From Isoetes taiwanensis (taxonomy: Eukaryota > Streptophyta > Lycopodiopsida > Isoetales > Isoetaceae): DNA of 64,000 bases. The stretch spans positions 15,186,390 to 15,250,389 of the forward strand of contig JAJEKV010000025.1 of the NCBI GenBank assembly GCA_021234155.1, read 5' to 3'. A model generated the notes under the pieces. It saw only the letters and a list, made by a program, of their open reading frames with translations. It searched no databases and had not been told where the DNA came from. Position numbers and translations under genes: made by a program. The first letter of the stretch is position 1, and every line of letters starts with the position of its first letter. Positions 49,201 through 60,000 of the stretch are shown piece after piece.

Positions 49201-49212
49201 TGGTATCAGAGC
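49201..49212 (+). promoter_or_regulatory. Primer-binding site, tRNA-iMet
   Basis: TGGTATCAGAGC lies one base after the 5' LTR and is the standard complement of the plant initiator tRNA-Met 3' end. Confidence 0.93.
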
Positions 49213-49223
49213 AACAAGTTTCG

Positions 49224-50279
49224 ATGGCCGGTTCCCCTGCCAATGTTAACTTGGAAGATGAAGAGCTCAAGGAAAAACTTTTTGAGTTAGAGCATGATAA
49301 TTCGCTCATGAGAGAAAAACTTGCAGCTGCCGAGGCTCGAATTGCGGAGCTGCAAGAATTGGATTCTCTGCGAGCGCAGGTGGCGCAGCTTGGCAAAGAA
49401 GGGGCGTCCCCACGAAGTGGCATCAAAGCGGTGCCAATGTCAAAATTGAATTCAAAAAGTATTCCGCTGCCACTAGTGATGCGGATGAATTATTCGCGTG
49501 GCTTCGGGATTTGAATTCATATTTTGCTAAGACTAAGGATGACGAGGACACTCAGTTATATTTTGCTGAGCGTCATCTGGATGGGGTTGCTAAGGACTGG
49601 TGGCTGGATATCCAGAAGAACCAGCCAGTCGATCAACCTATTGTTACCTTTGCGGAATTTGAAAAGCAAATCAAAAATCGTTTTTTGGGTCATAATTGGG
49701 AGCGCGATCTTATCGCGGAATGGAATAAGTTGACCCAACAAAACATGGAAACTATTCGATCCTTCACAAGACGAGTTTTAAAGAAAGGACTTGACTTAGT
49801 AAAAATGATGCCGAAGTCTGAAAAACTCATGGGTGGGGTGCATCGTTGGGTATGGGCAAAGCTCGACACGCAAGTTGCCAATCTTTCTTTTTGGTGAGCT
49901 CAGAAGATGGCAGAGAAAGTAGAGGAGGAAGGTTTGGCCCTTAAAGCCATTAATGCTCAACGGGGCCTCAAAGTTTCTATGAAAGAGGCGAAAGTGGTTT
50001 CGGGATAAATCAATGGGATCTCGCTCCGTGGTCCGGGCCGTTCAAACGGCCGCATACGCACGCTGCGAGATAATGAACCTGTTGGGGCCAAAGAGCCAAA
50101 GGAATCGTATCACGCAAGAAGCGGCTTATGCGCGAGAAAATAAGTGTTTTGTTTGTTATTCAACTGATCATAAGTTTTATGAATGCCCTACTTATTTGGA
50201 AAAGAAGAAAGGGGAACGAAGGAAGCTACACCTACTCTTAAGTCCGGGACTAAGAAAGAAGATAAAAGTAAGAAAGTAG
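49224..50279 (+). pseudogene. gag (capsid and zinc knuckle), frameshifted
   Basis: It starts at ATG 49224 (MAGSPANVNLEDEELKEKLF). A coiled-coil segment follows, then after a frame change near 49505 the capsid-type block (DTQLYFAERHLDGVAKDWWL; FEKQIKNRFLG) to 49897. After further breaks the zinc knuckle CFVCYSTDHKFYEC (CX2CX4HX4C) appears at about 50145-50186. Gag packages the element RNA. The frame is interrupted at least twice. Confidence 0.8.
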
Positions 50280-50339
50280 CTTCGTCCGCGGAGATGGAAA
50301 AAGGGAAGAAGGTGGCTACGGTCCGGGAAAAATCGGATA

Positions 50340-53300
50340 TGGATTCTGGTTGAGAATAGTAGTCTCTCACGATTTTGGGCTACTATTCAAGATCAAAAGT
50401 ACATGTCCTATTCGATCCGGGCAAAGGAGTTTGATTTTATTTCGCCGCTTGGTGAAAGAACTCAAATTAACTTCTATTCCTTTATCAAGTGATGTAGAAT
50501 TAGCTTCTCGCTTTCTTGAATGTTGCCCCTCCGCCTTCTTCATTTATGGTCAAGGATGTTGAATTTCAATTGCGTGGATATATCTCAAAACGTTCTTTCA
50601 TGGTTTCGACCTTGGAGGTATGGATATTATTCTAGGCATGCCATGGCATAAGGCTATTAATCCTCTTATAGATTGGAAAGCTGGTATTGTTATGTTATCC
50701 TTGGAAGGGGTAAAAAGACCTTCAAGTTTGTGAAGGATGATATTGTATCCCCTATTCCCTACAGTTTACATTATGCAGTTTAAACGTTTGGCAATGAAAA
50801 CTCATTTTGTGTATTTGGTGGTTTTGCGTTCTAAGTTAGAAGTATCTCCATTAAATGAGCGTCAAAACGGTCTTTTTGCATTATTTTGATGATGTCTTTT
50901 CAAATGAAATTCCACAAACTTTGCCACCCTAACGTTTGGAGGACCACGAGGATTGATCTTCTTCTTGTTGGTTAAGAAAAAGATAATTCCGGCGATGTGT
51001 ATAGATTATCGGCGCTTTGAATAAGATAACCATAAAGAATGGGTTTCCTATACCAAGGGCGGATGATTTGTTTGATCAACTCCAAGGTGCCCGCAGTTTT
51101 TAGCCGTCTTGATCTTAAGTCGTGGTATTGGCAACTTAAGGTTACTGAAGATGTTCACAAAGATCTGCGTTTAGGACAACCTTTGGACATTATGAGTTTT
51201 TAGTCATGCCATTTGGACTTACAAATGCTTGACTTCTTTTCTTGAGGCTAATGGGGCTTAATATTTGAAGATGTGCATGGTGTTTATGTTGTCGTGTTCT
51301 TTGATGACATATTAGTTTTAGTAAGTCCGAGGAAGATCATTACTTGCATTTTAGAGGTTTTCGTCGGTTAAGGGCGATGAGTCTATTACTCTTAATCCTA
51401 AGAAAAAGTATATTTTTCCAATCGAAATTGAATATTTGGGTCATATTGTTTGCGCCGAGGGTCTTAAAGTTGATCCCGGTGAAGGTACAAGCAATTGTGG
51501 ATTGGCCTACCTACTTATTTGCTGCATTGCATGTTCCTTTTGGGCTTATGCGGTTATTATAGGAAGTTTGTACTGACATTTTGCTCTGTTTAGCTTCAGA
51601 TTTATATTTGTTGCTATGAAAAGATGTTCCTTTCCAATGGAATCTTAATCATCAGTTTTGTTTTCCAAGTTTTAAAGGATGCCATGGTTAATCCTCCTGC
51701 TCGTTTGCCAAAGTTTGGTCTACCTTTCTTGTTATGTGTTGATGCAAGTGGTGTGGCTTTGGGCGCTGGTTTTGATGCGCAGGATGGTCATCCTATTGCT
51801 TATGAAAGTCGAAAGTTTTCTGACACGGAAAGTAGATATAGTGTTTATGATAAGGAATTTCTGGCTGTCATTCATGCTTTGAAAGTGTGGCGACACTATC
51901 TTATAGGGTCAACAGTTCATATTTTGACTGACCACCAAAGCATTAGGCACATTGTTTCACAGAAAGCATTATCGAAAGGCGGTTGAAATGGGTTGCTTTT
52001 TATGCAAAGAATATGATTTCTCAAAGTGGATTATCGCCCCGGTAAAGAGAATGTTGTAGCTGATGCTTTAAGTAGACGCTATGCGCTTTGTTCTCTTTCT
52101 ATAGCACAATCCAACCATTTGGAGGAAATGAAGCCATTGTATGCCACTGACCTTGATTATAAAGATATTTGGTTGTTAGCTCAAAGTGGCAATGCATATG
52201 GATATAAGATCGTTAATGGGTTCTTGTATAAAGGTCCAAAGCTATGCATTGTGCGGAACTTTCGGTCACTTATTCTTAAAGAAGTCCATGATGCACCTAT
52301 CGCTGGTCATCGTGGGCGTGGGGGGCAACTTTGGCAAAGCTTGAACCATACTTTATTTGGCCCGGATTAGGAGAGATGTTTTGGTTCATATTCGCATTGT
52401 GTTACTTGTCAACGGATAAAGAAAGTTTAACAAGAAACCTCATGGTGTTCCTTTTATCCTTGCCTATTCGGGAGGCAAAGTGGGGAACAGATCACTATGG
52501 ATTTTATTGTTGGTCTTCCTCCCAGGTTCTCGCGAAGAACACCGGTCATTTGGACAATTGTTGATTGTTTAACTAAGCACGCCATTTTATTCCTTGTTCG
52601 GATAAGTTGATTCGCTTATAGTGCGGCAGTACTCTTTATCAAAGAGATATTTAGGCTACATGGTTTGCCAAAGATTATTGTATCCGATCGTGATACAAAG
52701 TTTACTAGTAACCCCGGAAGGCATTATTTATGCAATTGGGGACAGAGTTGAGGTTCTCCACTGCTTTTCACCCAGAAACTGATGGACAATCCGAGGTGGT
52801 CAATAAAGTTATTTGTTCCATCTTAAGGGGGTTTGTCAATGAACATCAAGGTCATTGGGAAGAGTATTTGCCTATTGCTGAATTTGTGTATAATAATACC
52901 TATCAGTCTACCATAAAGATGACTCCTTTTCAAAGCGGCCTATGGTCAGCTCACAGGAGCCAGCCACTCTTTCGAAAGTGTGTGAAGATGTTCCAGCTGC
53001 TGATGATTTGGTTATTGAGCATAAGGATCTCATAGACTTGCTTCAAGCTCGTATTCGAGATGCTCAAGCATCTTTTGCAAATAAATCATCTAAGTTGCGG
53101 CAACCAATGGTTTTTAAGGAAGGAGATTGGGTATGGATGAGGATCCATAAAGGCCACTTTAAGAAAGATGCGCGCAAGAAGGATCTTAAGTTGGCACCCC
53201 GTTTCCATGGACCATTTCAAGTTATTAAAGTGGTCAATGAGAATGCATATCAATTAAGATTGCCTCAAGGTTGGAAAATGCATGATGTAGTGAATGTTTC

Positions 53301-53643
53301 ATTCCTAAAGGCTTATCATGGTAAGGAGTTACCTCAACTTGGGAGGTTAACTCGAGCTTAATTGATTGATGATTCCAAGTTCTAGAGCTGGGAAACAATT
53401 TTGGCGGATAAATCCACTAGTGGTTCAAGACAATATTTGGTTAAGTTCGCGCCACAAACCTTTGGAGGACGCTTCATGGTGCGTGGCAATGTTTTAGAAG
53501 CTTATCCGGATATTCTTAGAGAATATAAAGATCGGAAAGCAAAGGAAGCCGAGGGACAAGAGGAAGTCCAAGCACAGGCTTCTACTAGCCGGCCTAAGCG
53601 AGGGCCAAGGAAGGATTATGCTCGGATGGCTAAAGGTATTTAG
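50340..53643 (+). pseudogene. pol: protease, RT, RNase H, integrase, chromodomain
   Basis: Protease: an FDPG-like active-site remnant (about 50410) and GMDIILGMPWHKA (about 50620). RT: LDLKSWYWQLKV (about 51110), FFDDIL in place of the usual YxDD (about 51300), then EYLGHIV. RNase H (51624-51986): LCVDASGVALGAGF, YDKEFLAVIHALKVW and HILTDHQSIRHI. Integrase: AGHRGR remnant of the H2C2 finger (about 52300), DFIVGLPP (about 52500), SDRDTKF (about 52690) and HPETDGQSEVVN (about 52770). C-terminal tail: GDWVWMRIHKGHFKK, then RQYLVKFAPQTFGGRFM...NVLEAYPDIL, a chromodomain-like ending at 53643. Numerous one-base frame changes separate these parts. Confidence 0.82.
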
Positions 53644-53678
53644 ATACCCTTTTGCAGCAGAGGACTGCTGCAATGTCA

Positions 53679-53690
53679 AGAGGGGGGGAA
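53679..53690 (+). other. Polypurine tract
   Basis: AGAGGGGGGGAA lies immediately before the 3' LTR and would prime plus-strand DNA synthesis. Confidence 0.9.
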
Positions 53691-53915
53691 TGCTATATGC
53701 TAAGGACGTGGAGTCCAAAGATGGCTTTTAGGCCAAAAGAGGGCCTTTAGTCCAAAAGGGGGCTTATGGTCCAAAGAGGGCTTTGGTCCAAAGATGGACC
53801 AAAGGGGCGTGCATGCTATATAGTAGCTCGGGGGAGAGCTCTGGAGCAGCTGTGTCATAGCTGAGGGCTCGTGGTTGGGTGGTGAGATAGCGTGCCACGT
53901 CAAGTGTGTGTTTTA
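53691..53915 (+). repeat. 3' LTR (225 bp)
   Basis: Near-identical to the 5' LTR. The differences cluster around 53842-53880 (GAGAGCTCTGGAGCAGCTGTG against GAGAGCCTGGAGCAGGGTG, a C/T change and a missing G). Confidence 0.93.
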
Positions 53916-53920
53916 TCCTT
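53916..53920. other. Target-site duplication TCCTT (right)
   Basis: Exact copy of 48971-48975. The host exon resumes at 53921 in the same reading phase. Confidence 0.93.
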
Positions 53921-55239
53921 ATAGGACCCAATTGTGGAGAACAGAAAGTTGAAGTTCTTAGGAAATCGAATAAGATCTACTTTGCAAATGGATGGAATAA
54001 ATTCGAGAAGGAGCAGGGGATTGTGCAAGGAGATATTCTGTTTATGAAGGTCTTTAAAGGTTCCAAGGTTCTTGTGAGAATACTGGAGAAAAATGGGGTT
54101 TATGTTGAAATCAAGGATTTATGTGAAAACAAGAGGAAGTTTGAAAAACAGAACTGTTCCAGAATTTGGAAAAGGAGTAAAACTAGTGAAGATCCAAAAA
54201 GTAGAAAGGAAGTAATGGCTGAAATTGAAGATTTGAAATCCAGAACTAGCAAGCCAACTCATGTTTTGGAAATGACTACAACCGGTTTGGACCACAAATG
54301 TGTAGGTTAATCTGATTTTCTAAGCTTTTATGTAAGCTGATGTTCTTTGAGATGGGGTTTTATTTTATTTGCTAGGATTAACCTTGCTATTTGGGTTTGA
54401 AGCAAGTTATATATCCTTAAATGTAGTTTTTATTTGCGTGCAGGAGATACCTTTATCATTTGCAAGGCATTTGCTTGCAAACGATGGAGATTATGTGAAG
54501 CTTTCTGTTCCTGGCAGGAAGCTTAGAAAGGTCAGGTGGGTTTCTTCTGCTTGTTTCACAGGTTTTGGGGCAGGTTGGGATAGTTTCAGAGACAGACATC
54601 AACTAGAACAAGGGGACATGGCATTTCTTGAAGCAACATGCCCCAGGTACATCACTATAAACATATTTCATTGTCCTCTTGAAGGAAGCCAGGTATCTAG
54701 CCACTCTTTCAATGACTATGAATCAAAATCCAAGGACCTGGCAAGGAGATTAGACTCCTATAAAAAAGATAACAACATAGATTTTGAAGATGATGTCAAC
54801 AACAACGTAGAGGAACTTATAAGGAGGACAAAAAAACCGTGCATTCCGATTTCAATGACGAAGAATCGACTTATGAGAACATCATGTGTGAGTGCAGATC
54901 TTATTCTATAATCTAATCTGTAAGTTAATTTTAAGCTTTGCATTATTTAAGGTGAAAGTTTATATGGAATGGCAGAGTGTTTCAAAACAGTTTTTCCACA
55001 AGCATTTGAAAGGTTTAAAGTCAGGTGACTGTATGAAAGTCATTTGTTCTGCGGCCTGCAGTCATGAGTTAGGCTGGGTAGAATCAGTTGGTCTGTCAAA
55101 AGGATGGAGCGTTTTTAAGCGAATCCACGAGCTGAAGCGAAAAGATGCATTAGTGCTGGAGGTGATCAATAGTAGAACCGTCAAGGCCCACATTCTCAGA
55201 TCATCCCAATCCAAAGGTGAAGTAATCTGCATAGAATAA
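53921..55239 (+). CDS. B3 gene, intact 3' exons
   Basis: These exons keep an open frame: 53921-54301 (donor TGT|GTAGGT), 54444-54887 (donor TGT|GTGAGT) and 54952-55239. They encode the second half of B3 domain 1, a charged linker, B3 domain 2, an acidic linker (NNIDFEDDVNNNVEELIRR) and B3 domain 3. All junctions are in phase 0. The absence of lesions in this part suggests that the retrotransposon arrived recently, or that a transcript from the 3' LTR might still use these exons; the latter is speculation. Confidence 0.8.
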
Positions 55240-58175
55240 AGGAAATCATGTCAGGAGGTTAGATGGATGCTTTCTGCTGATGATTGATCACATTGTTGAA
55301 ATCCTCATATAGCATATGGACTACTTGCAAATTGATCAATTTCTTGAGCATCTAACTAAAATTATTGATTGTCATTGTGAGGTCTAGCCTCCTGAAATGA
55401 GTTTTTGGAGGTTAGACCAACAAAATGTCCAACATCCAAATGAACTGTTAGTATCCACGGCACTGAATAAATTGTTATGATTATTTAATTGTTTATGATT
55501 ATTTAACAGCAATATGCAACTCTGGTAGCATGTTTTACACATAACTCACAGGGTAAAGGAAATTGTAAAGGAACAGTGTTGTATAGAACTTATATGATAC
55601 TTTTTTCCGAGAAGTAGACTAGAGCCCTTACGCATAATGAAGGAGAGTGAAGACTAGTTGAGTTATAGAGAATGAACACAAAACTATTCCTCGCTATTGT
55701 TATAAGGAGGATTTAAAATAGACTGAATGGGAAGCTTGATACAACCAAATATACAACCAGTGTCGCTATTTTAAAGAGAAGAACATTTTGCAAAGCTACC
55801 AGCACGGTGGTGGTGAAGAGGAGTCTATGCACGCACATACCTACTCTTTGAGTCTGTGGGTTTTGGAAGGAGAAACCCCCTGCTCTCAAGACAAAAAATG
55901 ACAAAATGAAGACAAGTGTTGTTTTCGCCATAGGCGATATGAAGAGAAGTTTTCGTTTCTTAGCGCACCACCATGTTTAGAAATCAGCTTGGTTATGTTA
56001 GAGATACCACCTATTACAGACTGTGGAAAAAAAGTTTTCCAGTCGGCTCTATGAACAAATATTACTAGATACCGGCAATTGTAGTAATTTTATAATGTTC
56101 AACCCCATGATGACTATTGAAGCACTAGCTCCGTCTTGGGTATGAATTACAAGAGCCTAAGAGTCCTCAAAGGTCCAGAGGTACTGCGGTCCTAAAAGAC
56201 CTCGACCGCGCTTAATGACAAACGGAAGTAGATGTGGGTCTTCTACCATGCAACTTAAAGTATTAGACTATCCGATGCAAATCTAGACCTACAATTTCCT
56301 GCTTCTTTGAGTAACATTTTCATTAGTGGATCTTCGCCATGCTAGCATTTTAGGACATGATCTCATTACTTGCATCTGAATCATTATAGACCAGCTTCAG
56401 TGCTTGCATCACCTCGTTCATAAAAGAACTATGACAAACTCCTGTCGTGCACACATGGAAGCAATTGTAGCTAGAGTCAACCAACAAAACCTAGAGTCAA
56501 CCTAGAGTGTGTATCCTTCTTGCAAAACCTAGAGTCAACCAACACGACCGAGAGTATTCAAAGGTAAAGAGGTAAAGTTTCGAATGCATGAATGAATGCA
56601 TGAGTTGTTCCAAAGTTTAGCAATTGAAATGAATAATCTACCTTCGGACTAAGCTCTAGTTCGCCTGAGATAGATTTCTAGATCGCTCTACATCCCATCC
56701 AAACAGATTTCCTTGGAGTTGTTGAAACAGGCAAGTAATAAACTCAAACCCAACCTTGTGCTCAATCTTCCTCTCTCTCTAAAGCGTGTTGCATGGTTAA
56801 AGTACTTGTATCGTCGGTCAGACTGGCTTGACACAAGCATTTATACCAGATTCTCATTCATCATGTTCTGTCTGCAATTCTCATCTTCCTACTGATGCGG
56901 TTGTCCTGGCTTGCATATCTTCCTTGATTGATTTAGTGTATGCTTGCCTTCCTGTCTATAACTTCAGCAGGACCCTCTTTTAACCATGAACACGCTTCAA
57001 CCATGTATTTTGAATTCATAGCCAACATTAACAATCATGGCTTGGCATAATTTTGTTCAATAAGCCATGGCAGAAGCAAAAAGGGAAATGTACTAAAATA
57101 TGTCTCATGGCAAGGCTATTAGGCAAAATTTATCAGCCACATAAACAGTATGCTTTACTAACCATCCACTTCTGCCATCATTTATTTGACATGTCCAGCT
57201 TTGTAAGACAACAAAGTGCACAGCTTTGCAATTTCGATTGGAAGCTCTGTTTGAAAAAGAGAAAAGTAACAGCCTAAAAGTAAGAGTTTTAGAATGTTCT
57301 AGTGTGCAAACATACAGAGGAACATGAGTTTACATTTTCCAAGATAGTCGAGATGGCAGAGATGCGTTTACTTTGTTGTTAAAATGCTCAAGATCCTAAT
57401 CGTCCAGGGATTCTAATGTACTGACCATGAATTCGACTCATCAAGCAATTGCAAATCCGACCAAGCATCCATATTTCGCAGCTTGTTTGCTCTGCCAATA
57501 TAGCCGAGCCGTGGGGAAAGAGATCGATTGCCTATGAAATTATTAGCTATGTCGAGTCAAATAGCTTCGAATGCGTCCCTTTCTATCTTTCTTTCATCGT
57601 TGCTTAGGAGGACCAAGCACCAGTTAGCCGGTTTCCAAACCCGATAGTAGGTTTGAAGCAGTCATTGGCATATTCCTGGCACATACTTGAAATATACCAT
57701 AAACCCACATGGACGAGGGCTTGCCCCCCTAGGGGTAACCCAAAAACACTATCTAATTAAGATATAAGTCTTTGTGAACAAATTCTGATAACCAAAATTT
57801 ACCAAATAATAACATAGCAATTTAAGCACTATCTTATCGTATATCATCAGTTTCATGTGTAGACACCTTATTTCCACACTTACAACAGATGCTTTATTAA
57901 CATACCCTTTTCTCATTTATAGGATTTTTTTTAAAATTAGTTTTTTCCAAGGCAATGTATAAGGGAATGGAGGTCCGAACTCCGCAGATCGCCCTTGAGC
58001 CTCACCAAGATCTTGACGCATGCTTCCTCAGTAAGCTATGGGATGCCAGCACCGTTGAACAGGTTAAGATGGCACATTATCAACGCCACATAAATCCCAT
58101 GTTGGAGCGAGGCCCGCAATGCTGCCTACGCACTCATCTACTCATGAAACGCGAAGCTCGAGCAACAAATGTGTG
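55240..58175. other. Intergenic downstream of the B3 gene
   Basis: It contains the 3' end of the B3 transcript, which cannot be placed exactly, and no other recognised gene. 57655-57740 is a second copy of the dispersed repeat at 41381-41480. Confidence 0.5.
57655..57740. repeat. Dispersed repeat, second copy of 41381-41480
   Basis: AGCAGTCATTGGCATATTC, ACCATAAACCCACAT and GGGCTTGCCCCCCTAGGGG match the 41.4 kb copy with small changes. Confidence 0.65.
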
Positions 58176-58179
58176 TAAG

Positions 58180-58515
58180 GCCTTTCTCGACTTGCAAGTC
58201 GAGAAACATAGCTTAGAGCCAAAATTCCTTTTATTTTTTATTCTTTTTTCCTGAGGGCCTTTCTCGACTCGCTCAGAACTAAAAAAATATATATTTTCTG
58301 TTAAACATCCTTTCTCGACTCGGAGTCGAGAATGGCAGTTCAGAGTGAAAAACATAGGTCTAAGAGCCTTTCTCGACGAGTCGAGAAAGGCAGCTCAATA
58401 GTAAAAAAAAATACATTTTTTCTGTTAAACATTCTTTCTCGACTCGCGAGTCGAGAATGACAGCTCAGAGTAAAAAATGCAGGTCTAAGGGCTTTCTCGA
58501 CTCGCGAGTCGAGCA
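58180..58515. repeat. Array of TCTCGACTCGCGAGTCGAGA hairpins
   Basis: Six palindromic cores (for example TCGACTTGCAAGTCGA at about 58190, TCGACTCGGAGTCGA at 58315 and TCGACTCGCGAGTCGA at 58440 and 58500) are separated by spacers containing CAGCTCA(G/A)AGT and TTTTCTGTTAAACAT. The core matches the 34.6-35.1 kb array but the spacers do not, so the two arrays expanded separately around the same palindrome. Confidence 0.88.
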
Positions 58516-58811
58516 AGGCAGCTCAAGAGTGGCAAACGCATGTTTGAGGTCTGAAAAATGAAGGTCTGAGAAGATCGAAAACGAATAACTTTCAGATAAC
58601 ATATCGTATTACTATACTTTTGTTCACATGTGATCAAACATGCAACAAATGTAGCAAACCTACTTGCCTTCAAAATAGTTGGACCTAATTCTCCTTAACC
58701 CTGTCACAAGAAGGTCCCTAAAGTGAGTTTCAAAGTTCGAATACCTTGCTTTTTTTCCCCCTCATTTTTAGAATTTGAATTTGGTACATACCTTTGGGCC
58801 TTTTCTTTTCT

Positions 58812-59350
58812 GGTTGTCTCTAATCACCTGCTTTCGGTTCTTCAGGCCAGAGCCATTCTGGCCTAGCTATGACTATGGAAGCTCGTGCCCTGCTTCTAGA
58901 GCTTAAATAGACTGCCAGAATCAAGTGTCTCATAGAAAAATTGATGCCTTTTAGCCCCCCTGATTTCTGGCGAGAGAGATGGTTAATCCTGCATGGTTTT
59001 CCCAGCACCTTTATTTTTTCAAGAACATGCTTACACTATAAGAAAGCTCCTTCCAAGATACCTCATTTACCGGATTGCTCCTGCATTTTTTCTTGATTTT
59101 TGGAGACATCCTGGAGCTGGGAGGCAGGCCTGGAACTAAGACTTGTAATATTTTTGATGGCTACTTGGCTAAGCCTGTGATTATTTATGAGGAGCTCCTT
59201 TGCATCCAACTTGAGCTCTTCAAATCTATGAGCTTGGAAATCCGGCTGTCTCTAATCCCCTGCTTCCAGTTCTTCAAGCTAGAGCCATTCCACCCTAGCT
59301 ATGGCTATGGAAGCTCGTGCCCCGCTTCTAGAGCTTAAACAAACTGTGAC
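58812..59350. repeat. Direct repeat, about 110 bp, 430 bp apart
   Basis: GGTTGTCTCTAATCACCTGC through CTATGGAAGCTCGTGCCCTGCTTCTAGAGCTTAAA at 58812-58910 recurs at about 59246-59340 with few changes. AGCTTCCATGAGCTC/GAGCTCTTCAAATC words lie between. Confidence 0.75.
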
Positions 59351-60000
59351 CCGCCTTTTTCAAGCTTCCATGAGCTCTTCAAATCCATAAGCTTGCAAAT
59401 CCGACTTCTTCATCCTTGACTTCTTACGGATCTCCATCTTTTCTAAAGCTCACGCCGGAATAAGAAGTAGCACAATTATGGCGTCACAGATTTCTAATTC
59501 CTCTAAGCCGGATCTTTTTATCTATAATTTTCAAGAAGCGCCATAGTCCTAAGCGGCCTTTGATACTCCCCCTAAGCATGGCGTTGATTGGGAAGCTTGA
59601 AGTGCTCTATTTCTTTAGATCGATTTGCCTTACGCTATGTGCTCCTTCGTCTTTGTTTTCTCATTCCGGTGGAGAGTAGAGCAGAGTCTTCCATGCAGAG
59701 AAGAGCCTTCCATGCGAGGCTCCTTAAAGTCCAGAACAGGGATGGCCAGGAAGCAGGAGAGGCAAAAAATCCAGAGTCTTGATGTGTGCAAAAATTGGGC
59801 TCGGTGAATCGTCAGGCGAGAAAAAGTGATAATTGTATCTCTTCCCCTTCCCCTTCCCTTTTGCATCTTCCCTTGTAAATATTGTGGAAAATATTATGAA
59901 TCAGTTTTTGTTACATGATATGAAAATCTAATAGTGCTTCAAAGTAAAATCACAAATTTTTCACAGTGTCCCACTTTAACTGCTTGAGGCCCATCTGTTG
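59351..60000. other. Intergenic, no gene recognised
   Basis: Short open frames only; a CCCCTTCCCCTTCCC run lies at about 59843. Confidence 0.45.

Larger units (their letters stand above)
48976..53915 (+). mobile_element. Complete Ty3/gypsy chromovirus-type LTR retrotransposon, 4.94 kb
   Basis: Two short LTRs (48976-49199 and 53691-53915) begin TGCTATATGC and end GTGTGTTTTA. They differ at about five positions. The tRNA-Met primer site, purine tract and 5-bp target duplication are all present. Between them lie gag and a pol in the order protease, reverse transcriptase, RNase H, integrase, with a chromodomain-like C-terminus, which places it in the chromovirus branch of Ty3/gypsy. The coding region is broken by many small frame changes, so this copy is not autonomous as read. 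Confidence 0.93.
48922..55239 (+). pseudogene. Triple-B3-domain (REM-type) gene split by a retrotransposon
   Basis: Exon borders fit GT-AG throughout: 48922 (after CTTATGTGCAG) to 48975, retrotransposon, 53921-54301, 54444-54887 and 54952-55239 with a TAA stop. Both sides of the insertion are in phase across the target site: CNTVIL before, then IGPNCGEQKVEVL after. Three B3 modules can be read. Domain 1 ends with KVEVLRKSNKIYFANGWNKF and VQGDILFMKVF. Domain 2 has EIPLSFARHLLANDGDYVKL, VRWVSSACFTGFGAGWDSFR and LEQGDMAFLEA. Domain 3 has VSKQFFHKHLKGLKSGDCMK and LGWVESVGLSKGWSVFK. The pattern (IPxxFxxHL...GxxWxVxxxxxxxxxxxxGWxxFxxxxxLxxGDxxxF) is that of plant B3 DNA-binding domains, REM type. 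The exon encoding the first strand of domain 1 and the start codon are not seen. Confidence 0.85.
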
